DNA of 64,000 bases from Flavobacterium sp. ZT3R18 (GTDB taxonomy: Bacteria > Bacteroidota > Bacteroidia > Flavobacteriales > Flavobacteriaceae): positions 49,867-113,866 of the forward strand of contig NZ_VJZS01000016.1 in assembly GCF_007097385.1 (NCBI RefSeq). Reading direction: 5' to 3'. The translations under genes were made by a program, and so were the position numbers. This document shows positions 7,948 to 16,700 of this stretch, in pieces. A model generated the notes under the pieces. It was not told where the DNA came from. It worked only from the letters and a program-made list of their open reading frames with translations, and searched no databases. The first letter of the stretch is position 1, and each line of letters starts with the position of its first letter.

Positions 7948-9000
7948 ATGGAAAGTGCATTTATTATAGAAAAAAGTGTTGTTATCGTAGTTGTTTTTGC
8001 TCTTACGATGTTAATGGCAATGTATTCTACCTGGGCAGAACGTAAAGTGGCAGCTTGGCTACAAGATAGAATTGGACCTAACAGAGCTGGACCATGGGGT
8101 TTATTTCAACCTCTTGCCGATGGATTGAAATTATTTTCGAAAGAAGAATTTGAACCAAATACTCCTAATAAATTTTTATTTGTAGTAGGACCTGCCATTG
8201 CCATGAGTACTGCTTTGATGACCAGTGCCGTTATTCCTTGGGGAGACAAATTACATTTATTTGGTAGAGATATTATTTTGCAGGCTACTGACATTGACGT
8301 TGCCTTATTGTATGTTTTCGGAGTAATTTCACTTGGTGTTTACGGCATCATGATTGGTGGATGGGCATCAAACAATAAATTCTCTTTGTTAGGCGCCATT
8401 AGAGCAGCTTCTCAAATGGTTTCTTATGAAGTGGCTATGGGATTGTCTGTAATTGCATTATTGATGATGACCGGTACTTTGAGTTTAAGAGAAATATCTG
8501 CACAACAAGCGGGGATGAATTGGAATGTTTTTTACCAACCATTATCCTTTTTAATCTTTTTGATTTGTGCTTTTGCAGAAACAAACCGAACTCCTTTTGA
8601 CTTAGCGGAATGTGAATCTGAATTAATTGGTGGATACCATACGGAATATTCATCCATGAAAATGGGATTCTATTTGTTTGCTGAATATGCGAATATGTTT
8701 ATCTCCTCTACTATTCTTGCGGTTTTATTCTTTGGAGGATACAATTATCCAGGAATGGCATGGGCAGTTGAAAACTGGGGTGTAAATATTGCCAATGTAA
8801 TTGGAATGATGGCTTTGTTTATAAAATTATGTGGCTTCATTTTCCTATACATGTGGGTTCGTTGGACTATTCCGAGATTTAGATACGATCAATTAATGCA
8901 TTTGGGTTGGAGAATACTAATTCCGCTTTCCATAGTTAATATTATGATTACTGGAATTGTGCTTTTGAGAAGTGAAATAGCAGCTTATTTAGGATTTTAG
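7948..9000 (+). CDS. nuoH: NADH-quinone oxidoreductase subunit H
   Basis: Membrane subunit of complex I that forms the entrance to the quinone chamber (ND1 homologue). It has 350 residues and about eight hydrophobic helices. Signatures are AERKVAAWLQDRIGPNRAGP (about residues 30-49), LADGLKLFSKEEFEPN, and the charged loop AETNRTPFDLAECESELIGG (about residues 211-230), which holds conserved acidic residues at the quinone/proton junction. It starts 3 nt after nuoG. Its end marks the break in the operon, since nuoI comes only after a 1.07-kb insertion holding an ORF6N gene. Confidence 0.96.
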   Translation: MESAFIIEKSVVIVVVFALTMLMAMYSTWAERKVAAWLQDRIGPNRAGPWGLFQPLADGLKLFSKEEFEPNTPNKFLFVVGPAIAMSTALMTSAVIPWGDKLHLFGRDIILQATDIDVALLYVFGVISLGVYGIMIGGWASNNKFSLLGAIRAASQMVSYEVAMGLSVIALLMMTGTLSLREISAQQAGMNWNVFYQPLSFLIFLICAFAETNRTPFDLAECESELIGGYHTEYSSMKMGFYLFAEYANMFISSTILAVLFFGGYNYPGMAWAVENWGVNIANVIGMMALFIKLCGFIFLYMWVRWTIPRFRYDQLMHLGWRILIPLSIVNIMITGIVLLRSEIAAYLGF

Positions 9001-9065
9001 TCTTTTCTTTTTTAAAGTTGAAAAAGTTAATGAATATTGTTTTTTTGAATTCTTACTAAATATGA

Positions 9066-9303
9066 GGTGGTCGCGAATTGTGACTAGTTAGAAATAACAA
9101 ATAAAATGAATTTCAAATCTTGAAGTCGCAATTTGCGACTTCAAATAAAAAAAAGGTATCACAAATTGTGATACCTTAAAGTAAAAAGAAAGGGTTTTTG
9201 TTTAAAATTCAACCCCGTAATTAATATCTAACTTTCAAGTAAACAGCAGACTAACTAACATATCTTAAAGCACGACTAAAGGTATCGCAAATTGCGATAC
9301 CTT
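9066..9303. repeat. Cluster of 25-nt palindromes upstream of the ORF6N gene
   Basis: There are three clean palindromes, each of two 12-nt arms around one central base: 9120-9144 (arms start TTGAAGTCGC), 9153-9177 (AAGGTATCAC) and 9279-9303 (AAGGTATCGC). A fourth decayed copy is near 9070-9084 (GTCGCGAATTGTGAC). All share a CAAATTG-like core. The arms differ from each other but each difference is compensated in the partner arm. A matching copy lies inside the following gene at 9546-9570. The rest of this 341-nt spacer shows no gene. Confidence 0.85.
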
Positions 9304-9347
9304 ATGTAAAAGATTACAAATTATAAAGCGCTAAAAAACTTGTGATT

Positions 9348-9869
9348 ATGGATAAAATCATCATTCCTGACGAAATAATTTCTAATAAAATTTATTTAAT
9401 CAGAAATCAAAAAGTGATGTTAGATAGAGACTTGGCAGAACTTTACGAAGTAAAGCCTTTTAGATTAAGGGAATCAGCAAATAGAAATATTGAAAAATTT
9501 CCAGAACACTTTATGTTTCAATTAAATCAAAATGAAGTGGACATTATGGTATCGCAAAATGCGATACCTTCAAGACAATCTCTTGGCGGTTCTCTTCCGT
9601 ATGTTTTTACCGAACATGGAATATTGCAATTGTCTAATGTGGTAAAAAGTGAAAGAGCCACTCAAATGAGCATTAAAATAATAGAGATATTTGTAAGTTT
9701 GCGGGAGTTTATAAATAACAATTTGAGTGTAAAATTAGAAATTGAAGAAATAAAGAAGAAGTTGACGAATCACGACAAAAACATAGAATTGGTTTTTTCG
9801 TATTTGGATGAGTTGATGGAGAAACAAGACAATAAGATTGAAAGAAATAGAATTGGGTATAAAAACTAA
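9348..9869 (+). CDS. ORF6N-domain DNA-binding protein
   Basis: Protein of 173 residues using the ATG at 9348; a GTG two codons upstream is also possible. Residues about 5-95 match the ORF6N (KilA-N-like) domain: IPDEIISNKIYLIRNQKVML, DLAELYEV, NRNIEKFPEHFMFQL and LPYVFTEHGILQLSNV. This domain is known from phage antirepressor-type proteins and is common as chromosomal singles in Bacteroidota. The C-terminal 60 residues look like a coiled coil (EIEEIKKKLTNHDKNIELVF), suggesting oligomers. The codons for MVSQNAIPS (9546-9570) are themselves a copy of the palindrome found three times upstream. It splits nuoH from nuoI and reads with the operon. The target DNA is unknown; binding to the palindromes is an inference. 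Confidence 0.88.
   Translation: MDKIIIPDEIISNKIYLIRNQKVMLDRDLAELYEVKPFRLRESANRNIEKFPEHFMFQLNQNEVDIMVSQNAIPSRQSLGGSLPYVFTEHGILQLSNVVKSERATQMSIKIIEIFVSLREFINNNLSVKLEIEEIKKKLTNHDKNIELVFSYLDELMEKQDNKIERNRIGYKN
9546..9570. repeat. 25-nt palindrome inside the ORF6N coding sequence
   Basis: Arms ATGGTATCGC and GCGATACCTT around CAAAATG. It is nearly identical to the intergenic copy at 9279-9303, but here it is translated as MVSQNAIPS. Confidence 0.85.
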
Positions 9870-10070
9870 AGTTAATTAGTTCCCGAATGCCCTAGCCCTG
9901 TCCCGATAGTTATCGGGAGAAGCGGCATCCTTTTATTTTTTCCTTTAAAAAATAAAAGATACAGCGGATAAGCAGTCCCGATAGTTATCGGGATAGCTTC
10001 AAATAAAAAATTATAAACAAGGGATTAAAATAGAGGATACGAATGTTTCGTTCCTCGCAATGACTAAAAA
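9870..10070. repeat. ORF6N-nuoI spacer with two TCCCGATAGTTATCGGGA palindromes
   Basis: Identical 18-nt palindromes lie at 9901-9918 and 9976-9993 in direct order, 75 nt apart. Between them, AAATAAAAGATACAGCGGA and a CCTTTTATTTTTT stretch form A/T-rich arms. No gene or strong terminator was seen. Confidence 0.75.
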
Positions 10071-10616
10071 ATGAGTATAGAAACCATATCCTTATCGGGA
10101 AGAAAAAAAGTGGTCTCCAACAAAGAGATGACTTTTTTGGAACGCTTGTATCTTGTAGCAATTTTCAAAGGCTTGATGATCACATTAAAGCATTTGTTTA
10201 GAAGAAAAGTGACCATTCAATACCCAGAACAAGTACGTGAAATGAGTCCGGTTTATCGTGGTCAACACATGTTGAAACGTGACGAACTAGGCAGGGAAAA
10301 TTGTACTGCCTGTGGATTATGTGCTCTATCCTGTCCTGCCGAAGCCATCACTATGAAGGCTGCGGAACGCAAACCTGGTGAAGAGCTCTTATACCGAGAA
10401 GAGAAATATGCCGAAATATATGAAATCAATATGTTGCGTTGTATTTTCTGTGGATTGTGTGAAGAAGCCTGTCCAAAAGACGCAATTTACCTAACGATTT
10501 CAAAAGAATTGGTTCCATCTAGTTACGATAGAGAAGATTTTATTTTCGGAAAAGACAAACTAGTTATGCCATTGGAAATGGCTATGAAAAACGCTCAACT
10601 TAAAAACGATAACTAA
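10071..10616 (+). CDS. nuoI: NADH-quinone oxidoreductase subunit I (two 4Fe-4S clusters)
   Basis: The 23-kDa TYKY-type subunit of complex I, which passes electrons through clusters N6a and N6b to NuoB. It has 181 residues. Two ferredoxin motifs are visible: CTACGLCALSCP (about residues 78-89) and CIFCGLCEEACP (about residues 124-135). The amphipathic N-terminal segment with TFLERLYLVAIFKGLMITLK would lie on the membrane. The stop codon overlaps the nuoJ start by one base, so the second half of the operon is tightly packed again. Confidence 0.96.
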   Translation: MSIETISLSGRKKVVSNKEMTFLERLYLVAIFKGLMITLKHLFRRKVTIQYPEQVREMSPVYRGQHMLKRDELGRENCTACGLCALSCPAEAITMKAAERKPGEELLYREEKYAEIYEINMLRCIFCGLCEEACPKDAIYLTISKELVPSSYDREDFIFGKDKLVMPLEMAMKNAQLKNDN

Positions 10617-11125
10617 TGTCAACAGTACTTATTATATTTTGCGTATTGGCAGCCATCACTTTATCTACTGCCTTTTTAACCATTTTTAGTAGAAACCCAA
10701 TACACAGCGCTATTTATTTAGTGATTTGTTTTTTCTCAATAGCTGGACATTATTTATTGTTGAATGCTGAATTTTTGGCCATTGTACACGTCATTGTTTA
10801 TTCTGGAGCCATCATGATTTTGTTTCTATTTACGATCATGTTGATGAATCTAAACGAACAAGATGAAGTGCATAAACCGAGATTTACCAGATTGGGGGCG
10901 ATCGTTTCCTTTTGTTTAGTTTGTTTGGTTTTGATAAAAATCTTTATCGATTCTAAACCTATTGTAGAATACGATTATACCGGTGAAGATTACCAATCAA
11001 TTAAAGTTTTGGGTAAAGTACTATTGAACGAATATATGGTTCCATTTGAATTTGCTTCTATCTTACTTTTGGTTGCCATGATTGGAGCGGTATTATTGTC
11101 TAAAAAAGAAAAACTAGAAAAATAA
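10616..11125 (+). CDS. nuoJ: NADH-quinone oxidoreductase subunit J
   Basis: Membrane subunit of complex I (ND6 homologue), 169 residues with five hydrophobic helices. The pi-bulge region of helix 3 is recognisable (EFLAIVHVIVYSGAIMILFL, about residues 53-72). The last helix is EFASILLLVAMIGAVLLSKK. It links quinone chemistry to proton pumping. It overlaps both nuoI and nuoK by one base, which points to translational coupling. Confidence 0.94.
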   Translation: MSTVLIIFCVLAAITLSTAFLTIFSRNPIHSAIYLVICFFSIAGHYLLLNAEFLAIVHVIVYSGAIMILFLFTIMLMNLNEQDEVHKPRFTRLGAIVSFCLVCLVLIKIFIDSKPIVEYDYTGEDYQSIKVLGKVLLNEYMVPFEFASILLLVAMIGAVLLSKKEKLEK

Positions 11126-11445
11126 TGAACAATATTTTAACTCAGATAGGTATAGAAAACTATATCTTCCTAAGCGTAACGCTTTTTTGTATCGGTATTT
11201 TTGGAGTTTTGTACAGACGAAATGCCATTATTGTTTTTATGTCTATTGAAATTATGTTGAATGCCGTAAACTTATTGTTTGTTGCATTCTCAACCTACCA
11301 TCAGGATGCACAAGGACAAGTATTTGTATTCTTTTCGATGGCTGTTGCCGCTGCTGAAGTTGCTGTAGGATTGGCAATATTAGTATCGATATTTAGAAAC
11401 ATAGGATCAATTAGTATCGATAATTTAAAAAACTTAAAAGGATAA
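11125..11445 (+). CDS. nuoK: NADH-quinone oxidoreductase subunit K
   Basis: Small antiporter-like membrane subunit of complex I (ND4L homologue), 106 residues with three hydrophobic helices. The conserved membrane glutamates of the proton path are present in FMSIEIMLNAVNLLFVAFS (about residues 38-56) and in AAAEVAVGLAILVSIFR (about residues 75-91). It overlaps nuoJ by one base, and nuoL starts immediately after its stop codon. Confidence 0.95.
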   Translation: MNNILTQIGIENYIFLSVTLFCIGIFGVLYRRNAIIVFMSIEIMLNAVNLLFVAFSTYHQDAQGQVFVFFSMAVAAAEVAVGLAILVSIFRNIGSISIDNLKNLKG

Positions 11446-13341
11446 ATGGCAATGGATACCAATTTAGCTTTAGTCTTAGTATTAGCTCCTTTTTTAGGAT
11501 TTTTAATCAATGTTTTTTTCGGTAAAAACTTAGGAAAGTCCCTTTCGGGAATTATAGGAACATTATCTGTAGTTGTTTCATTTGTGGTTACTATTTGCTT
11601 TTTCTTGCAAATCAACCAAACCAAACAGCCTATTCAAATTGATTTATTTGATTGGATACAAATTAGCAATTTCAAGGTAAACTTTGGATTCTTATTGGAC
11701 CAATTGTCTCTTTTGTGGTTGATGTTTGTAACAGGTATTGGGTCTTTGATTCATCTATACTCTATCAGTTATATGCATGACGATGAGAAAGTACATTCTT
11801 TCTTTGCTTATTTGAATCTCTTTATCTTCTTTATGATCACACTTGTAGTTGGAAACAACTTATTGGTAATGTTCATTGGTTGGGAAGGTGTTGGACTTTG
11901 TTCTTACCTATTAATTGGATTTTGGTATAAAAACCAAGATTTTAATGATGCTGCAAAAAAGGCATTCATTATGAACAGAATTGGAGATTTAGGTTTGCTA
12001 ATTGGGATTTTCATCCTTGGTAGTATGTTCTCCACTTTGGATTTTGCTACTTTGAAAACAGCAATTGCCGGAGCTACAAATCTAGATACTTTTTGGTTGA
12101 GCATCGCTGCTTTTGCATTATTCATCGGGGCTTGTGGAAAATCTGCACAAATTCCTTTATATACATGGCTACCTGATGCGATGGCTGGACCTACGCCAGT
12201 TTCGGCATTGATCCACGCTGCTACGATGGTAACTGCTGGTATCTTTATGGTTACCCGATTGAACTTTATCTTCGACTTAACACCATACGTTCAAAACATA
12301 ATAGCCATAATAGGAGCTGTAACGGCATTGGTTGCTGCAACGATTGGTTTGCTTCAAAATGATATTAAAAAAGTGCTGGCCTACTCTACTGTTTCTCAAT
12401 TGGGATTAATGTTTTTGGCTTTGGGATTAGGGGCTTATGAAGTAGCTGTTTTTCACGTAATCACACACGCTTTCTTCAAAGCTTGTTTATTCTTGGGATC
12501 AGGATCTGTAATTCATGGTTTGCATGGAGAACAAGACATGCGTAAAATGGGCGGTTTGAAAAAAGCGATGCCAATTACGTTTTGGACTATGCTTATTGCT
12601 TCACTAGCGATTTCTGGAGTTCCTTTCTTTTCTGGATTTTTCTCTAAGGATGAGATTTTAATGGTGGCTTTCAAACATAATATTCCACTTTGGTTTATTG
12701 GAACTATTGCTTCTGTAATGACCGCTTTCTATATGTTTAGATTGATGTTCTTAACTTTCTATAATGACTTTAGAGGAACTGAAGAACAAAAGCATCATTT
12801 ACACGAAAGCCCAGCTTTAATCACTTTCCCTTTGATTGTTTTGGCTATTTTGGCAACTATTGGAGGTTTAATCAGTTTGCCTTTCGCTGAATACAATTGG
12901 TTGAATGGCTATTTGGCTCCACTTTTTGCGAAAGCAACTACAGAAGAACACGGTTTAGGTTTCACAGAATATTCATTAATGGGAATTGCGGTTATTGGCG
13001 CTTTCTTAGGAATTTTGATTGCTTATAGAAAATACATCAAACAAAATACAGTACCAACCGAAGATGCTCAGATAACTGGACTTTCAAAAGTACTTTACAA
13101 TAAATATTATGTCGACGAAATCTATGATGCCTTATTTGTAAACACTACAAACGGTTTATCAAGATTCTTTAGAGACTATGTAGAAACAGGAATTTCATCC
13201 CTAGTTTTTGGATTAGGAAAAGTAACCAGTGAACTTAGTTTTCAAGGCAAAAAATTGCAGAATGGAAGTGTTGGACTATACCTATTTGCTTTTGTTTTAG
13301 GCATGTGTGCCATTGTTTCATTTTTATTTCTCGCTCAATAA
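11446..13341 (+). CDS. nuoL: NADH-quinone oxidoreductase subunit L
   Basis: Largest antiporter-like proton-pumping subunit of complex I (ND5 homologue), 631 residues and about 16 membrane helices. Core motifs are FIGWEGVGLCSYLLIGFWY (helix 5, with the conserved glutamate), PDAMAGPTPVSALIHAATMV (helices 7-8, with the conserved lysine and histidine region) and HAFFKACLFLGSGSVIHG. The C-terminal lateral helix that runs along the membrane arm is compatible with the last 110 residues. It starts at the base after the nuoK stop codon. Confidence 0.97.
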   Translation: MAMDTNLALVLVLAPFLGFLINVFFGKNLGKSLSGIIGTLSVVVSFVVTICFFLQINQTKQPIQIDLFDWIQISNFKVNFGFLLDQLSLLWLMFVTGIGSLIHLYSISYMHDDEKVHSFFAYLNLFIFFMITLVVGNNLLVMFIGWEGVGLCSYLLIGFWYKNQDFNDAAKKAFIMNRIGDLGLLIGIFILGSMFSTLDFATLKTAIAGATNLDTFWLSIAAFALFIGACGKSAQIPLYTWLPDAMAGPTPVSALIHAATMVTAGIFMVTRLNFIFDLTPYVQNIIAIIGAVTALVAATIGLLQNDIKKVLAYSTVSQLGLMFLALGLGAYEVAVFHVITHAFFKACLFLGSGSVIHGLHGEQDMRKMGGLKKAMPITFWTMLIASLAISGVPFFSGFFSKDEILMVAFKHNIPLWFIGTIASVMTAFYMFRLMFLTFYNDFRGTEEQKHHLHESPALITFPLIVLAILATIGGLISLPFAEYNWLNGYLAPLFAKATTEEHGLGFTEYSLMGIAVIGAFLGILIAYRKYIKQNTVPTEDAQITGLSKVLYNKYYVDEIYDALFVNTTNGLSRFFRDYVETGISSLVFGLGKVTSELSFQGKKLQNGSVGLYLFAFVLGMCAIVSFLFLAQ

Positions 13342-13349
13342 TTTATACT

Positions 13350-14789
13350 ATGAATGTATCTCTCATATTAATCATCCTTTTAGTTGGCGCATTTGCAACT
13401 TATTTAGCTGGTGACAAACTCGCTTCAAAAGTGGCGTTGTTTTTTGGATTAGCGGCATTGGGTTGCTCTATTGTTTTGTTGAATCATTTTAATTTGGGTG
13501 AAAACATCAGCTATATAAGCCAATGGATTACACTGCCTAAAGTTTCATTTGCATTAAAAGCGGATGGTATATCGATAGCAATGCTTTTATTGACGACAGC
13601 ATTAACTTCTATAATTATATTTTCTTCTTTCGGGAATGACTATAAAAACTCAAAAGCATTTTATGCCTTGATTTTGTTTATGTCTTTTGCCATGGTAGGA
13701 ACATTTTTAGCCAGCGATGGTCTTTTATACTACATCTTCTGGGAATTATCATTAATACCAATTTATTTCATTGCCTTGATTTGGGGTAACGGAGATGCCG
13801 AAGAACGTAAAAAAGCTGTGGTTAAATTCTTTATCTACACCCTTGCCGGTTCTTTATTCATGCTTATTGCATTTGTTTATTTGTACCAAAAAGCGGGAAG
13901 CTTCTTAATTGAAGATTTATACAAACTAAACTTAACCCTAGCCGAACAAAAATGGATTTTTACTGCTTTCTTTTTAGCATATGCTATTAAGATTCCATTA
14001 ATCCCTTTTCATACTTGGCAAGCAAATGTGTACCAAAAAGCACCAACTGTTGGAACCATGCTTTTGTCAGGTATTATGTTAAAAATGGGATTGTATAGCG
14101 TTATTCGTTGGCAATTACCTCTTGCGCCATTAGCAGCCAAAGACTATATGTTTGTATTCATCGGAATAGGAATTGCAGGTGTTATCTATGGTTCTATAGT
14201 GGCTTTGAGACAAAAAGATTTGAAAAAACTATTGGCTTATTCTTCCCTTGCTCACGTTGGATTAATCGCTGCTGGAACCTACACTCTTACTCTTGATGGT
14301 TTTAGAGGAGCGGTTTTGCAAATGATTGCTCACGGATTTGTGGTAGTAGGATTGTTCTTTGCTGCTGAAATTATTTTTAGAAGATACGAAACTAGAGTTA
14401 TTGCGGAGATGGGCGGAATTCGTTCACAATCGCCAAAATTCACTTCTATGTTTTTGCTTTTGGTATTGGCTTCTGTGGCTTTACCAACTACTTTTAACTT
14501 TGTTGGAGAATTCACGGTTTTATACAGCCTTTCACAAATTAACGTTTGGTTCGCTGTTTTGGGAGGTACTACTATTATTTTAGGAGCTTACTATATGTTG
14601 AAAATGTTTCAACATGTAATGCTTGGTGAAACCAATACTAAAATATTTAAAGACGTTACGTTTAATGAGGGGTTAACCATGGTAATCATTATAGCAGTAT
14701 TGTTCTTTTTTGGGATGTATCCAAAACCAATCAATGATTTGATAACACCAAGTCTTGTAGAGATCTTAAAAGTAATCAACAGAGTTTAA
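13350..14789 (+). CDS. nuoM: NADH-quinone oxidoreductase subunit M
   Basis: Antiporter-like proton-pumping subunit of complex I (ND4 homologue). The ATG at 13350 gives 479 residues and a hydrophobic N-terminus (MNVSLILIILLVGAFATYL). A longer frame from 13305 would overlap nuoL and is less likely. Key motifs are YYIFWELSLIPIYFIALIWG (with the conserved glutamate), AYAIKIPLIPFHTWQANVYQ (with the conserved lysine) and DLKKLLAYSSLAHVGLIAAG. It lies 8 nt after nuoL. A 192-nt repeat-bearing spacer separates it from nuoN. Confidence 0.96.
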   Translation: MNVSLILIILLVGAFATYLAGDKLASKVALFFGLAALGCSIVLLNHFNLGENISYISQWITLPKVSFALKADGISIAMLLLTTALTSIIIFSSFGNDYKNSKAFYALILFMSFAMVGTFLASDGLLYYIFWELSLIPIYFIALIWGNGDAEERKKAVVKFFIYTLAGSLFMLIAFVYLYQKAGSFLIEDLYKLNLTLAEQKWIFTAFFLAYAIKIPLIPFHTWQANVYQKAPTVGTMLLSGIMLKMGLYSVIRWQLPLAPLAAKDYMFVFIGIGIAGVIYGSIVALRQKDLKKLLAYSSLAHVGLIAAGTYTLTLDGFRGAVLQMIAHGFVVVGLFFAAEIIFRRYETRVIAEMGGIRSQSPKFTSMFLLLVLASVALPTTFNFVGEFTVLYSLSQINVWFAVLGGTTIILGAYYMLKMFQHVMLGETNTKIFKDVTFNEGLTMVIIIAVLFFFGMYPKPINDLITPSLVEILKVINRV

Positions 14790-14981
14790 GAATTTGATTT
14801 TAGAATGAAGATTAACGATTTTTGATTTGAGATTTTACATCGCATTAAAAACAAATCATTCAGTTATAAAAAATTAAATACAGTAAAAATATAATAAAAA
14901 TTAGGCAAATACGAACTTTACGATGTCGCAAATTATTAATGCTGAATCTAAAATCTAAAATCCTAAATCAAAAATTTAAAA
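14790..14981. repeat. nuoM-nuoN spacer with inverted TAGATT repeats
   Basis: Degenerate GATTTTAGA/GATTTTTGATTT motifs at 14797-14835 face AATCTAAAATCTAAAATCC at 14944-14962, which is followed by AAATCAAAAATTT before the nuoN ATG. It has the same architecture as the nuoA-nuoB spacer but a different A/T-rich middle. No gene was seen. Confidence 0.65.
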
Positions 14982-16352
14982 ATGACAACATTAATAGCTA
15001 TAATAGGATTAGGTGTTTTATGCCTTATATTTGAAATTTTCGATTTCAGAAAAGCAATTATTCCAATAACGATTATTGGTTTATTGGCCATTCTGGGTCT
15101 TACGGTTTCCGAATTTAATTCTCCTGCGAGTTACTATAACAATATGATTATAGTAAACAAATTCTCGGTTTCTTTTTCCTCTTTATTCATCGTGCTTACC
15201 TTGTTCTTGGTAGCCTTGAGTCATAATTTCTACGAAAACCATCAATCCAAACTTTCCGATTTTATTGCCATAAAAATATTCCTTTTATCAGGAGCTGTTG
15301 CAATGGTATCTTTTGGAAATCTAGCGATGTTCTTTTTAGGAATCGAAGTACTATCTATTTCTCTTTATGTTCTTGCAGCAAGCAGCCGAATGAATATAAA
15401 AAGTAACGAAGCGGGAATGAAATATTTCTTGATGGGATCATTTGCATCGGGAATTATCCTTTTTGGGATTTGTTTGATTTATGGTGCCATGGGATCATTT
15501 GACATCGTAGAAATTAGTGAAATGTCACAATCTGCTGAGTTACCAATTTGGTTCCCAATTGGAATTGTATTGGTTACTATTGGAATGTTATTTAAAATTG
15601 CCGCTGTACCTTTTCACTTTTGGGCTCCCGATGTTTACGAAGGTTCTCCTACATTGACAACTGCATTAATGAGTACCTTAGCAAAAGTTGTTGCTATTGC
15701 CACTTTATACAAATTATTAACGGCATTACATGCTGATGTTAATTATTCCTTTCAAATAGTTATAGTTGTTATTTCAATTGCCTCTATGACTGTGGGTAAT
15801 ATTATGGCATTAAGACAGACTAATGTTAAACGTATGTTGGCTTTTTCAGGAATCTCGCATGCTGGTTTTATGTTGATGACATTATTAAGCTTATCAACAT
15901 CTGCTGGAAGTTTGTTGTACTATACAACTGCATATTCATTAGCTGGTATCGCTGCTTTTAGTGTAATCTTATACGTTTGTAAAAACAAAGAAAACGAAGA
16001 CATTGTCAACTTTCATGGATTGGGAAAAACAAATCCATTGTTGGCGGCTATCCTAACTGCTTCTTTACTTTCTATGGCAGGTATACCTATTTTTGCAGGT
16101 TTCTTTGCCAAATTAGTTTTGTTCAGTCAAACAATTCAGGCGGGTTATTTAGTAGTGGTTATATTTGCTGTTATCAACTCCATCATAAGCGTTGGTTACT
16201 ACTTTAAATTGATTTTGGCGATGTACACCAAAGAGCCAAACGAAGAACGTAAAGGAAAACCTTTCTTAATTTATGCTGTTGCTGTAATAGCTATTGTTTT
16301 GAATATCATTTTGGGAATGTTTCCTTCATTGGTATTGGATTTATTGGCATAA
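14982..16352 (+). CDS. nuoN: NADH-quinone oxidoreductase subunit N
   Basis: Third antiporter-like proton-pumping subunit of complex I (ND2 homologue), 456 residues, about 13-14 membrane helices. Recognisable parts are FFLGIEVLSISLYVLAASSR (with the conserved glutamate, about residues 117-136), FKIAAVPFHFWAPDVYEGSP (conserved lysine and PFH motif) and TNVKRMLAFSGISHAGFMLM. It is the last gene of the operon and is followed 20 nt later by a very stable hairpin. Confidence 0.96.
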   Translation: MTTLIAIIGLGVLCLIFEIFDFRKAIIPITIIGLLAILGLTVSEFNSPASYYNNMIIVNKFSVSFSSLFIVLTLFLVALSHNFYENHQSKLSDFIAIKIFLLSGAVAMVSFGNLAMFFLGIEVLSISLYVLAASSRMNIKSNEAGMKYFLMGSFASGIILFGICLIYGAMGSFDIVEISEMSQSAELPIWFPIGIVLVTIGMLFKIAAVPFHFWAPDVYEGSPTLTTALMSTLAKVVAIATLYKLLTALHADVNYSFQIVIVVISIASMTVGNIMALRQTNVKRMLAFSGISHAGFMLMTLLSLSTSAGSLLYYTTAYSLAGIAAFSVILYVCKNKENEDIVNFHGLGKTNPLLAAILTASLLSMAGIPIFAGFFAKLVLFSQTIQAGYLVVVIFAVINSIISVGYYFKLILAMYTKEPNEERKGKPFLIYAVAVIAIVLNIILGMFPSLVLDLLA

Positions 16353-16372
16353 AAGCACAAAACTCTTATATA

Positions 16373-16422
16373 CAGAAACCCATCAATTTTGATTGCGATC
16401 AAAATTGATGGGTTTCTCTGTA
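16373..16422 (+). terminator. Terminator of the nuo operon
   Basis: Long hairpin with arms AGAAACCCATCAATTTTGAT and its complement around TGCG, flanked by ACAG and CTGT that also pair. It starts 20 nt after the nuoN stop. The trailing T-run is modest. The stem is about 22 bp and almost perfect. Confidence 0.8.
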
Positions 16423-16700
16423 TTTATGCCGTTGTATATTTCATTTTAGCTGTTTTTCTTGCCTAATTTGGAATACTAAACGGTATCAATTATTAAATCT
16501 AAATATTCACTCACGTAAAAAACAGTACGGAAAGTATAAAATCTAGATAAAAAAAAACAAGTAGATATACTCGCTAAAAATAGAAATTCACTTACTAAAT
16601 TTGTTTGACATTTATTTTTTAAAACAAATGCATTTACAAAATGGAGTAATCTGAAAATCCTAATAACAAATAGAGTAAGAAAAATTAAAACCTAAAAATT
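16423..16700. other. A/T-rich spacer before the tryptophan-rich orphan gene
   Basis: About 280 nt with no open frame, repeat or RNA gene that could be recognised. TTTGTTTGACATT at 16600-16612 could supply a -33 element, but no clear -7 box follows at the right distance. Confidence 0.4.

Noticed and set aside
13305..13349. Longer start for nuoM overlapping nuoL
   Set aside because: The extension is just the nuoL C-terminus read in another frame. The ATG at 13350 gives a normal NuoM N-terminus.
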